This document shows positions 1 through 5,773 of a DNA stretch of 5,773 bases, in pieces; the first letter of the stretch is position 1, and every line of letters starts with the position of its first letter. The stretch lies in contig JABMRH010000128.1 in NCBI GenBank assembly GCA_013202725.1, forward strand, positions 1-5,773. The letters run 5' to 3'. The notes beneath the pieces are model-generated. The model ran no database searches and was not told where the DNA came from. It was given only the letters and a program-made list of their open reading frames with translations. This DNA is from Desulfobacteraceae bacterium (lineage in GTDB: Bacteria; Desulfobacterota; Desulfobacteria; Desulfobacterales; ETH-SRB1). The translations under genes were made by a program, and so were the position numbers.

Positions 1-1
1 A

Positions 2-37
2 ATGAAGGTAAAGCAGCCCGGCCATAACTTGTGGCCC
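2..37 (+). repeat. Dispersed repeat arm, copy 1
   Basis: These 36 bases align without gaps to 5048-5083 with 30 identities; the first 17 bases are identical in both places. The second copy is the outer arm of a palindromic element, so this is probably the arm of a related dispersed repeat. The two copies bracket the whole 5-kb gene cluster in direct orientation. Nothing suggests coding. Confidence 0.7.
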
Positions 38-99
38 GGTGAAAACCGGAGTCCAGATGATCTGCAACTACTTGAAAAGGCTGGATTCCGGCTTTCGCC
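38..99. repeat. Palindromic repeat with long hairpin
   Basis: Positions 38-56 pair with 81-99 around a 24-base loop. The 19-position stem has one mismatch and two G-U pairs, the rest being Watson-Crick. The right arm contains the sequence GGATTCCGGCTTTCGCC, which resembles short palindromic repeats common between genes in Desulfobacterota (recollection, not searched). It directly abuts the repeat arm at 2-37, so the two may be one element. A second small hairpin (CCACGCC, loop TCT, GGCGTGG, 98-114) overlaps its right foot by two bases and would compete with it. No T-run follows, so a classical terminator is unlikely. The rest of 115-253 shows only a short TCGGA/TCCGA hairpin (127-141), a weak GTGGG/CCCAC pairing (187-205), and no promoter I can assign. 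Confidence 0.65.
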
Positions 100-253
100 A
101 CGCCTCTGGCGTGGTTAAGTGGTATATCGGACTTTTTCCGACGTCATCATTATTAAGCTTTCTACAATTTTGATAGCGAATTTAGAGTGGGAGGCACATG
201 CCCACCCTCTGATTTGTGATATTAAAACATAGAAAACATAAGGGGAATTTAAT

Positions 254-646
254 ATGAAAAAAATGATTTTTATAAGCCTTGCAATCTTACTTCTTTGTCC
301 AGTTATGGCCAATGCTGCTGATCTGGAAAAGATGAAAATTGCGGTTGCAGCCGATAGTAAAACTGCAAAAGCATCTGTAAGCAATATGGCTGCTAAATGT
401 CCTTATTATCATATCTTTAACAACAAAGGGGAATTGATTGAGGTTATCGATAACCCTTACAGGGATACAAGTCGTGGAGCAGGGCCTTTAGCGGCAAATT
501 TCCTTGTCCAAAGAGACATAGATATCATAGTTGCAGAGTCATTTGGTTCCAAAATGATTGATGCGCTGAGAAATAGCGGCAAAACTCATTTTGAGTTTAA
601 AGGCCGGGTTGATGATGCTATAAAAAAAGTTTTAAAGCTAAATTGA
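254..646 (+). CDS. Secreted NifX/NifB-type FeMo-cofactor-binding domain protein
   Basis: This 130-residue protein matches the dinitrogenase iron-molybdenum cofactor biosynthesis fold (Pfam Nitro_FeMo-Co) from about residue 27 to 126. The cues are an MKIAVAAD opening strand, a VSNMAAKCPYYHIF segment where the family usually has an FGRAPYF-like stretch, ENP-like IDNP, a GAGPLAA helix start, DIDIIVAESFG, and a closing helix VDDAIKKVL. Family members normally bind Fe-S or Fe-Mo clusters in the cytoplasm. This one starts with a clear signal peptide (MKK, hydrophobic 5-18, ANA before A22), which implies export to the periplasm. Cys49 lies in the cluster-proximal loop and could be a ligand, which is inference. 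The start is supported by AGGGGA seven bases upstream. It is 97 bp from the ABC operon and may be transcribed separately. No nif genes are nearby, so a role in nitrogenase assembly is unlikely. Confidence 0.85.
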   Translation: MKKMIFISLAILLLCPVMANAADLEKMKIAVAADSKTAKASVSNMAAKCPYYHIFNNKGELIEVIDNPYRDTSRGAGPLAANFLVQRDIDIIVAESFGSKMIDALRNSGKTHFEFKGRVDDAIKKVLKLN

Positions 647-743
647 GGGATTCTTTTTTGATTTTTGCGCGATTCAACGGTAGCCTGATTTATATTTGAG
701 TAACACACCATGATGCGGGAGCAGGGCCTTAAAAGGGGGAAAT

Positions 744-1418
744 ATGGCATTGGTTCAGATAGAAAATGTCTCTAAAACATATCAGATGGGGGAAGTTCCG
801 GTCAAAGCCTTGCAGGATGTCTCACTTTCTATTGAAGAGGCATCCTTTGTCTCGTTTGTCGGTCCTTCCGGAAGCGGCAAAACTACTATATTAAACCTGA
901 TCGGCTGTCTGGACAAGCCAACTGCCGGAGATGTTTTTGTAGCCGGAGAGCATATAAATCTTTTAAATCGTAAGCAAAGCGCTGCTTTCCGCGGTTCTGC
1001 GCTCGGCTTTATCTTCCAGTCCTTTAATCTTCTTCCTGTTCTGACCGCCTATGAGAATATTGAATACCCTCTTGTGATGATAAAAAATATATCACAATCA
1101 ATAAGGAGCAAAGCTGTCCACAAAGTTCTAAAAGCTGTCGGTATTATGGAACAGAAAGACAAATTTCCGGATCAGCTTTCAGGCGGACAAAAGCAGCGTG
1201 TAGCCGTAGCCCGCGCTCTTGTGACTCAGCCAAAACTCGTGCTGGCGGATGAACCCACGGCAAACCTTGACAAAAAGTCTGCCGTAAATGTCATTCAACT
1301 TATGCGTGCCATGCGGGATGAGTTTGGAACCACTTTCATCTTCTCAACACATGATCCAAAAATCATGAAGGAAGCAGAGGTTATTTTTACACTTGAGGAT
1401 GGCATGCTTGTTAACTAA
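744..1418 (+). CDS. ABC transporter ATP-binding protein, LolD/MacB class
   Basis: This 224-residue nucleotide-binding subunit powers the permease encoded next to it. All motifs are intact: Walker A GPSGSGKT (40-47), Q-loop FQSFNLLP (91-98), signature LSGGQKQR (145-152), Walker B LVLADEPT (165-172) with catalytic Glu170, D-loop NLD (174-176) and H-loop STHD with His203. The length and the NLIGCLDKPTAG and SFNLLPVLTAYENIEYPL segments are typical of the LolD/MacB/FtsE group, which pairs with FtsX-type permeases that act as mechanotransmitters rather than as classical channels. The start is supported by a strong AGGGGGA a few bases upstream. It sits first in the run of four genes and 47 bp before the permease. 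It could equally be called MacB-type or LolD-type; the neighbours favour lipoprotein or lipid traffic over drug efflux, since no membrane fusion protein is present. Confidence 0.95.
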   Translation: MALVQIENVSKTYQMGEVPVKALQDVSLSIEEASFVSFVGPSGSGKTTILNLIGCLDKPTAGDVFVAGEHINLLNRKQSAAFRGSALGFIFQSFNLLPVLTAYENIEYPLVMIKNISQSIRSKAVHKVLKAVGIMEQKDKFPDQLSGGQKQRVAVARALVTQPKLVLADEPTANLDKKSAVNVIQLMRAMRDEFGTTFIFSTHDPKIMKEAEVIFTLEDGMLVN

Positions 1419-1422
1419 AACA

Positions 1423-1446
1423 CCCCCCTGCCCCCCTCAAGGGGGG
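1423..1446. repeat. C6/G6 hairpin in the ATPase-permease gap
   Basis: A C-rich run is followed by CCCCCCTCAAGGGGGG (1431-1446), able to form a 6-7 bp all-GC stem around a very small loop. It begins five bases after the ATPase stop codon and ends just before the permease ribosome binding site GAGGAA (1455-1460). It resembles C/G-rich palindromes scattered through many deltaproteobacterial genomes. No T-run follows, so it is not a standard terminator; it could reduce or tune translation of the permease relative to the ATPase (inference). Confidence 0.6.
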
Positions 1447-1465
1447 AATAGGTTGAGGAAAGCAA

Positions 1466-2719
1466 ATGAATAAAATATTTAAAATGGCAATTCGAAACCT
1501 GCTGCGATACAAAAGAAGAACGCTTCTTACAGCCCTGCTGATCACCGTGGGTGTATTAACGGTTATTCTATTTTCCGGTCTTGCCGGTTCGTTCAAGGAA
1601 ATGATGATTGGCCAGATTACCGACTCCAACCTGGCGCAAATGCAAATTCACAAAAAAGGGTATGTCTCCTCCATCGACTCAATGCCCTTGAACTTGAATC
1701 TAAGCCCGAAAGAATACAAAACAATCGAAAAGATCTTACAGGACCATCCTGATGTGGTAGCCTATGCGCCAAGGATAAAACTCAGCGCCATGTTGAGCAA
1801 CTATTCTGAAACTACTAATATCCGTCTTAATGCTGTTGACCCTGAAAAAGAGACAATGGTTTGCCCGGATGTTGGAAACCGCATGGTATTTAAGGATAAT
1901 GTCAGGAAAAAAATCTTTGTTAAACCAGGAGAAATTATTATCCCCAAAAATCTGGCCAAAGGAATGAAAGTCAAGGCTGGAAGCCTGGTAGTAATTGTGG
2001 CTCAAAACAGGGACGGTTCCATAAACGGCCTGAATTTTACAGTAGCAGCAATTATTGAGTCTGTTCTCGGCCCCCAGGGCAAAGAAGGGTATATCCATAT
2101 CAAGGACGCTCGAACCTTGCTGCGCATGGAAAAACCGGAAGTAACAGAGATTGCCATACGTATCAAAAATTTCAACAAGCTCAGCGCTGTCTATACGGAT
2201 CTGAAATCTTCTCTGTTAAAATTCGAAAACAAAAAGGGCGGGCTAATATTTGAAATTCATACCTGGGAAAAACTATCCCCCTTTGTCAATATAGCAAATA
2301 TGATCGACTTAATGACCATTTCCATGAAACTTATTATGATTGCTATCGTTCTTATCAGCATTTTAAATGTAATGATCATGTCGGTCTATGAAAGAATTAG
2401 AGAAATCGGGACCATGATCGCCATAGGCACCAGCCCTGGTAAAATCATGGGGCTTTTTCTTTCCGAAGGATTCTTTCTTGGCCTGATAAGCGGTATTGCC
2501 GGAAATATCATCGGCATTGCAGGAATTTACCTTTTAAATATCTTTAAGATCAGATTTTCTTTTGGCCGGATGGACAACCTGTTATTATCACCTGCGATCA
2601 ACATTAATGAACTGTTCTGGTTAACAGCAATCGTGCTGCTTGTTTCTGTTTTTGCCACTTTGCAGCCGGCATACAAAGCGTCAAAGATGGAACCGGTCGA
2701 TGCGCTAAGGCATGTATAA
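1466..2719 (+). CDS. FtsX/MacB-type ABC transporter permease
   Basis: This 417-residue inner-membrane protein has the four-helix topology of the LolC/E and MacB class. There is one helix near the N-terminus (about 20-42), a large periplasmic domain (about 43-280), and three C-terminal helices (about 285-307, 329-357, 384-401). The segment YERIREIGTMIAIGTSPGKI (308-327) is the conserved cytoplasmic coupling helix that contacts the ATPase, and the C-terminus KASKMEPVDALRHV carries the A.K..P..ALR signature. The start has GAGGAA five bases upstream. The length fits LolC/E. Only one permease is present, so the complex is probably a homodimer, as in MacB, unlike the LolC-LolE heterodimer. With the LolA-like and barrel genes downstream, its likely job is to extract a lipid or lipoprotein from the inner membrane and hand it to the carrier; the substrate is unknown. 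Confidence 0.93.
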   Translation: MNKIFKMAIRNLLRYKRRTLLTALLITVGVLTVILFSGLAGSFKEMMIGQITDSNLAQMQIHKKGYVSSIDSMPLNLNLSPKEYKTIEKILQDHPDVVAYAPRIKLSAMLSNYSETTNIRLNAVDPEKETMVCPDVGNRMVFKDNVRKKIFVKPGEIIIPKNLAKGMKVKAGSLVVIVAQNRDGSINGLNFTVAAIIESVLGPQGKEGYIHIKDARTLLRMEKPEVTEIAIRIKNFNKLSAVYTDLKSSLLKFENKKGGLIFEIHTWEKLSPFVNIANMIDLMTISMKLIMIAIVLISILNVMIMSVYERIREIGTMIAIGTSPGKIMGLFLSEGFFLGLISGIAGNIIGIAGIYLLNIFKIRFSFGRMDNLLLSPAININELFWLTAIVLLVSVFATLQPAYKASKMEPVDALRHV

Positions 2720-2725
2720 AATTTG

Positions 2726-2822
2726 GGTTGAACGGTTCACGGTTCACGGTTCCCGGTTGAAGAGCTCTAATAAAAGGATGTTCCCTATAACCTTTGAACA
2801 TTGAACCATGAACCATGAACTT
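2726..2822. repeat. Inverted heptamer repeat arrays
   Basis: Left array: 7-base units of the GGTTCAC kind (2734-2740, 2741-2747, variant 2748-2754), flanked by GGTTGAA-like units on both sides (2726-2761). Right array: units of the TGAACCA kind (2795-2822, four units, outer ones variant). The right array is the reverse complement of the left, so the two can fold into a long imperfect hairpin around a 33-base spacer that begins with the palindrome AGAGCTCT (2761-2768). It fills the permease to LolA-like gap up to the next ribosome binding site. It may be a mobile palindromic repeat or an RNA processing/stabilising structure within the transcript (inference). Confidence 0.8.
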
Positions 2823-2834
2823 TTGAGGTAATAC

Positions 2835-3572
2835 ATGAAAAAAAGAATCTTTATTGTAATTATAATTTATCTTATAACTGCCGTTCCATTAACCTTTGCC
2901 ATAGACGGCAATGAGCTGCTGAAACAGGTTGACCGCAACCTCAACCCGGAAAGCTTCGAAATGTACAGGAAGCTTATCAACATAGAACCTGACGGCTCAA
3001 AAAAAGAGTTCATCATGTATTCGGTAAAAAAGGGCATGGACAGTGTTGCATCAATATTCTTATCCCCTGCCAGCGAAAAAGGTCGTTCTACCCTGCGGGT
3101 TGGCGATAATATGTGGCTTTACATTCCAAACGTCGGCAAACCTATCCGTATAACCAGTCTCCAGTCGGTAACCGGCGGGGTCTTCAATAATTCGGATATC
3201 CTTAGAATCGATTATAATACTGAATACAACTGCGACAATCTGGAAAAGACAGATGATAAATACATCCTTTACTTAAAGGCAAAAACAACGGCTGTCGCCT
3301 ATGATAGAATCAAAATGTGGGTGGATGATAAAAGGCTGGTTCCAACCACGATTGAATGCTTTGCTGCATCCGGAATGCTTATCAAGACCCTTTATTTCAA
3401 GGATATCAAGGACTTTGGCGACGGTATTGTACGCCCTGCCGTAATCGAGACAGACAGCCCTCTATACAAAGGGTATAAATCAATTTTTATATTTGCAAAG
3501 ATGAAAAAAAAGGATTGGCCGGACGAGGTCTTTACCTTAAACTATATGCCAAGAATTGACGGTCTCCGATAA
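2835..3572 (+). CDS. LolA-like periplasmic outer-membrane lipoprotein-sorting protein
   Basis: This 245-residue exported protein resembles the LolA-like family annotated as outer membrane lipoprotein-sorting protein (the TP0789-type group, Pfam LolA_like). The signal peptide spans 1-22 (MKKR, hydrophobic core, TFA before Ile23). The mature part shows the family's characteristic stretch of strands: FLSPASEKGRSTLRVGDNMW (75-94), LYIPNVGKPIRI (95-106) and a VTGGVFNNSDI segment (112-122), where relatives usually have a GSDFS-like loop. Such proteins form a half-open barrel whose greasy cavity carries acyl chains. No lipobox is seen, so it should be soluble in the periplasm. The start has GAGGT five bases upstream. 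It follows the transporter genes after a repeat-filled gap and precedes the barrel gene by 2 bp, suggesting that it ferries the transporter's substrate to that barrel. Cys132 and Cys175 could form a disulfide, which is speculative. Confidence 0.88.
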   Translation: MKKRIFIVIIIYLITAVPLTFAIDGNELLKQVDRNLNPESFEMYRKLINIEPDGSKKEFIMYSVKKGMDSVASIFLSPASEKGRSTLRVGDNMWLYIPNVGKPIRITSLQSVTGGVFNNSDILRIDYNTEYNCDNLEKTDDKYILYLKAKTTAVAYDRIKMWVDDKRLVPTTIECFAASGMLIKTLYFKDIKDFGDGIVRPAVIETDSPLYKGYKSIFIFAKMKKKDWPDEVFTLNYMPRIDGLR

Positions 3573-3574
3573 GA

Positions 3575-4882
3575 ATGGTTATGTCTAAACAGGCTGTTAT
3601 TATCCTGCTTTATGTGCTCACATATCTTCTCCCCCTCAATGCGCTTGCCAATGAATATGATTTTGAAATACCCGATATCGAAGACAAGCCCTATCATATC
3701 GGCGGAAACATCGAAGCCGTTTATACGATATATAGCCTGAACAAGAATTCAGCGCTTTATTCCCAGAAGTTTTATAACCGTAAAGAAGGTTCCTCTGTCG
3801 ACTCATACGGTATTACTTTGCAGTTGGAAGGGGATTACAAAAAAGACTCCGCAAGGCTGTATATAAAAACAAACACCGATATGACACAAAATTATTTAGG
3901 GTGGGATGATGAAACTACATTATACGAAGGGGTTGTTTCGTTTGAGGCCACACCTTCTTTTACTATTGAAGCCGGAAAAAAGGTAATTAAGTGGGGCAAA
4001 GGTTATGCGTGGAATCCCGCTGCCTTTACAAGCAGGCCAAAAGACCCGGACGATCCCGAAGCATCCCTTGAGGGTTATTCAATAGTATCTCTTGATTATA
4101 TAAAGAGCCTTTCAGGGCCCATCAAAACCATTGCTTTCACACCTGTAATCATTCCCGTTTATAATGATCTCAACAGCAGTTTTGGGGAAACAAACCATCT
4201 GAATTTTGCAGGAAAGCTATACTTCCTAACATATGATACTGACATAGATATTATGTTTCTTGCAGGAGAAAGCATTGATGACAGGTTCGGGGTCGATTTT
4301 TCAAGAAATTTTACGACTAACTTTGAACTGCACGGCGAAGCAGCATTTATTAATAATTTTGAAAAGAAATATATAGACAGTAATGGCATTCTGCACACCA
4401 GGCAATCTGGCGCTATCAGTTATCTTTTGGGGATTCGTTATCTAAACAGATATGACACAACATTTATATTTGAATATTATAAAAACGGAACCGGATTCAG
4501 CGAAGAGGAAATAAGCGGGTATTACAACTACATTCAAAAAGGATATAATACTTATCAGACAACAGGCGCTGAAAACGACCTGAAGAAAAGCCTTGGATAC
4601 ACAAAAGCCTACTACAGTGATAAAAATTTTATGGAACAATATTTGTATCTCAAAATTACCCAGAAAGAACCTTTTAATATACTTTACTTCACCCCTTCCA
4701 TAAATATTATCTTTAATGCCGAAGACAAAAGTTATTCATTAACACCGGAATTGTTATATGAACCAATATCAAACCTTGATCTCAAGTTCAAATTCAGCTT
4801 GTTTCATGGCGATTTTCACAGCGAATTTGGAGAAAAGCCGTATGATTACAAGGCTGCCTGCTTTGTAAAATATTACTTCTAA
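3575..4882 (+). CDS. Outer-membrane beta-barrel-like protein of the transport cluster
   Basis: This 435-residue protein has a signal peptide (hydrophobic 7-22, ALA before Asn26) and then alternating, aromatic-rich strands. It ends in FVKYYF, a terminal Phe typical of outer-membrane barrels recognised by BamA. The segment WGKGYAWNPAAF (140-151) followed by RPKDPDDPEASLEGY (154-168) looks like a conserved family motif. It recalls the DUF1302-type barrels that accompany LolA-fold proteins and RND/MMPL transporters, but I cannot assign the family firmly. The gene begins 2 bp after the LolA-like stop, with no convincing Shine-Dalgarno, so translation is probably coupled. An in-frame ATG at 3581 (starting MSKQ) is an equally good start. 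Its place as last gene suggests that it is the outer-membrane acceptor or export point of the system. The lipid substrate and direction of transport are not visible. Confidence 0.82.
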   Translation: MVMSKQAVIILLYVLTYLLPLNALANEYDFEIPDIEDKPYHIGGNIEAVYTIYSLNKNSALYSQKFYNRKEGSSVDSYGITLQLEGDYKKDSARLYIKTNTDMTQNYLGWDDETTLYEGVVSFEATPSFTIEAGKKVIKWGKGYAWNPAAFTSRPKDPDDPEASLEGYSIVSLDYIKSLSGPIKTIAFTPVIIPVYNDLNSSFGETNHLNFAGKLYFLTYDTDIDIMFLAGESIDDRFGVDFSRNFTTNFELHGEAAFINNFEKKYIDSNGILHTRQSGAISYLLGIRYLNRYDTTFIFEYYKNGTGFSEEEISGYYNYIQKGYNTYQTTGAENDLKKSLGYTKAYYSDKNFMEQYLYLKITQKEPFNILYFTPSINIIFNAEDKSYSLTPELLYEPISNLDLKFKFSLFHGDFHSEFGEKPYDYKAACFVKYYF

Positions 4883-4886
4883 CTGA

Positions 4887-5030
4887 TGGTCGCAGACCGT
4901 TATCACCGGCAACAAAAGTACAATCAAGAGGCTCTTAAACAGTAGAGCAGGCGTAGCAAAGCCTAACTATGTGGATGCAGATGGAGACGGGATCTGTGAT
5001 AATTTTCAAACCAAATTGCCCTCAAAATGA
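4887..5030 (+). pseudogene. 3' remnant of a small DxDxDG-tail protein
   Basis: An open frame of 47 codons with no proper start runs from just after an in-frame TGA (4884-4886) to TGA at 5028-5030. Its second half reads clearly as protein: VAKPNYVDADGDGICDNFQT. The DADGDGICDN core fits a calcium-binding loop (DxDxDGxxxD, as in dockerin and thrombospondin type 3 repeats). I recall similar (F/Y)VDxxGDGICDN tails at the ends of small secreted proteins in Desulfobacterota. The first 20 codons do not look conserved, and the barrel gene lies immediately upstream, so the 5' part of the gene is missing. In another frame, an ATG at 4886 opens a 19-codon peptide ending at 4945, which could be a frameshifted 5' part or chance. 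I call it a truncated gene rather than a functional one. Confidence 0.6.
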
Positions 5031-5047
5031 AGCCATATAATAAAAGC

Positions 5048-5228
5048 ATGAAGGTAAAGCAGCCTTGTCATAACATGAGACCCTTGAATTTTGTCATTTC
5101 GAGGAGTGTCAACGACGAGAAATCTTAATGATTCAAGTTTGTTAAGATTTCTCCCTCTGGTCGAAATGACAAATAACGATAGTTTTGCAAAGGTCTCAAC
5201 TTGTTGGCAGGGCTGCTTTTTAGGCTAC
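5048..5228. mobile_element. Nested palindromic MITE/REP-like element
   Basis: The element folds on itself in three layers. Outer arms: AAAGCAGCC (5056-5064) with GGCTGCTTT (5211-5219), and TGAGAC (5076-5081) with GTCTCA (5193-5198), with partial matches between. Middle arms: TTTGTCATTTCGA (5090-5102) with its exact complement (5161-5173). Inner arms: GAGAAATCTTAA (5117-5128) with its exact complement (5142-5153), leaving a 13-base loop. The left outer arm continues the repeat shared with 2-37. It encodes no transposase; the 60-codon plus-strand frame across it is just the palindrome. It resembles the widespread GTCATTTCGA...GAGAAATCTT dispersed repeats, which would need help in trans to move. 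Its right edge touches the end of the minus-strand remnant, and it may act as a transcription barrier between the converging units (inference). Confidence 0.75.
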
Positions 5229-5464
5229 TTTTCCCTGTTTTCCGAGATGCTAAAAATATTGCCGAAAACATAGATAGGAATTGTCGGGCGTAATTTGCTG
5301 TCTGTTTTTAAATAAATCACATCATTATATCGTCCAATTTCTTTTTTTAGATTTTCAACGGTCAACACATAACCTCCTGCATTCGACCCTTTGGCATCAG
5401 CTATACTAAATTTGATGTATTTCCCCTGTTTTGCCATTGCGCTGATTATTTTAAACGGGTATTG
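5225..5464 (-). pseudogene. Coding-like 3' remnant, unrecognised
   Basis: The minus-strand frame ending at TAG (5227-5225) reads like protein from about 5464 down: AMAKQGKYIKFSIADAKG, then a helix-like VENLKKEIGRY, then DVIYLKTDSKLRPTIPIYVF. The 22 codons before that, up to the only upstream ATG (5530), are the out-of-frame shadow of the ArsM-like piece and do not look real. An internal ATG at 5437 gives a 70-residue product, but it has no ribosome binding site. I do not recognise the family; it does not resemble the rest of an arsenite methyltransferase. It is most likely the 3' end of another gene joined here by a deletion, or a diverged tail; a short real gene cannot be excluded. Confidence 0.4.
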
Positions 5465-5600
5465 AGCTCTCGGGATTCCCACATCCGAGACCAAGATTAG
5501 CATCTCCCAAGCTAATGGCGAGTTCATCATCTGTATAATCGGGTTTTTTACCCAAATCGAACACGTGCCACGCTATTTTCACAGAGTACAGTGATTTCAA
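5451..5600 (-). pseudogene. ArsM-like arsenite methyltransferase, N-terminal fragment
   Basis: Read on the minus strand from TTG (5600-5598) or GTG (5582-5580), this frame gives a lead-in ending PDYTDDELAISLGD, then ANLGLGCGNP, and stops at TAA (5453-5451) five residues later. The sequence YTxxEL...GxNLGLGCGNP is the hallmark just before the SAM-binding domain of arsenite S-adenosylmethyltransferases, which methylate As(III) for volatilisation. A complete enzyme needs roughly 200 further residues, including the VLDLGSGxG SAM motif and conserved cysteines, and none of these is present. Only Cys in GCGNP remains. The TTG start overlaps the stop of the upstream partial gene, so the two were once probably translationally coupled. 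The switch of reading frame near 5460 points to a frameshift or deletion. Confidence 0.6.
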
Positions 5601-5773
5601 TGTGTTTCTGTTGCGACAAGAAGACTTCCCTGATCCTGTTCAGATGCCAGGTGTTTCTGGTAGGCCAGCATCATTTTGATTTCTCCATAGGAGTAGTCAT
5701 CCCCCAGAGCATTTTTTACTTCACTGAGGGAATTATTATGACCTGTAGCAAGTTCCTTTTCAATGGCCTGTTG
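5597..5773 (-). CDS. C-terminal end of an unrecognised gene (partial)
   Basis: The frame is open from the right window edge and stops at TGA (5599-5597), giving 58 residues that look coding: a charged helix (AIEKELATGHNNSLSEVKNA), then GDDYSYGEIKMMLAYQKH, and a polar tail. No motif lets me name the family. Its stop overlaps a possible TTG start of the ArsM-like fragment, so it was probably the preceding gene of the same minus-strand operon; by context a role near arsenic handling is possible but unproven. The start and most of the protein lie outside the window. Confidence 0.5.
   Translation of the reverse strand, partial: QQAIEKELATGHNNSLSEVKNALGDDYSYGEIKMMLAYQKHLASEQDQGSLLVATETH

Noticed and set aside
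1..72. Possible cobalamin riboswitch: a GGTGAAAA-CCGG stretch and an AGTCC...CTGC segment reminiscent of a B12 box.
   Set aside because: No full aptamer can be assembled. The same bases form the arm of the 38-99 palindrome, and the leading 36 bases recur at 5048 in an unrelated setting, so a dispersed repeat explains them better.
618..660. Possible terminator after the NifX-like gene (A-run and later T-run around 651-659).
   Set aside because: The only stem is A-T pairs between the gene's own 3' codons and the T-run, with no GC-rich hairpin.
658..696. Possible promoter before the ATPase gene (TTGATT and TATATT).
   Set aside because: The gap between the two boxes is about 27 bases, far from the usual 16-18, and the region is simply AT-rich.
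1411..2098. Minus-strand open frames opposite the permease (72 and 120 codons).
   Set aside because: They are antisense shadows of a clearly coding gene, with no start signals or recognisable protein motifs.
2726..2822. Possible CRISPR-like array in the heptamer repeats.
   Set aside because: Units are 7 bases with no spacers, and the two sets are inverted rather than direct; no cas genes are nearby.
5091..5273. 60-codon plus-strand open frame.
   Set aside because: It runs across both arms of the palindromic element, has no ribosome binding site, and its peptide is just the translated repeat.

Overview
The window looks like a piece of a Gram-negative, probably anaerobic, chromosome of the Desulfobacterota (Deltaproteobacteria) type. 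The grounds are an envelope-spanning gene set with an outer-membrane barrel, a NifX-type protein, a small secreted-protein tail with a DxDxDG motif, an ArsM-like fragment, and many short palindromic intergenic repeats. Moderate GC also fits. The taxonomic call is inference from gene content and repeat style; no rRNA or other marker gene is present.

Layout. Positions 1-253 hold no gene but carry a palindromic repeat with a strong 19-pair hairpin. At 254-646 lies a small NifX/NifB-C-terminal-type (FeMo-cofactor-binding fold) protein that, unusually, has a signal peptide. From 744 to 4882 four co-directional genes form the core: an ABC ATPase of the LolD/MacB class, an FtsX/MacB-type permease, a periplasmic LolA-like carrier, and a 435-residue outer-membrane beta-barrel-like protein. 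The first two gaps in this run contain repeats (a C6/G6 hairpin, then inverted heptamer arrays); the last two genes are only 2 bp apart.

From 4883 to the end the DNA looks decayed or rearranged. It holds a 3' fragment of a small protein ending in a calcium-binding-like DADGDGICDN tail, a nested palindromic (MITE/REP-like) element whose outer arm matches the first 37 bases of the window, and then minus-strand remnants. These are an unknown 3' coding piece, the N-terminal piece of an ArsM-like methyltransferase that stops right after its hallmark NLGLGCGNP motif, and the C-terminus of an unrecognised gene entering from the right edge.

Working model (inference): the ATPase and permease use ATP to extract a lipid or lipoprotein from the inner membrane, the LolA-like protein carries it across the periplasm, and the barrel receives or inserts it at the outer membrane. 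This would be a compact, single-permease relative of LolCDE-LolA with a dedicated barrel in place of LolB. The substrate cannot be read from the sequence.
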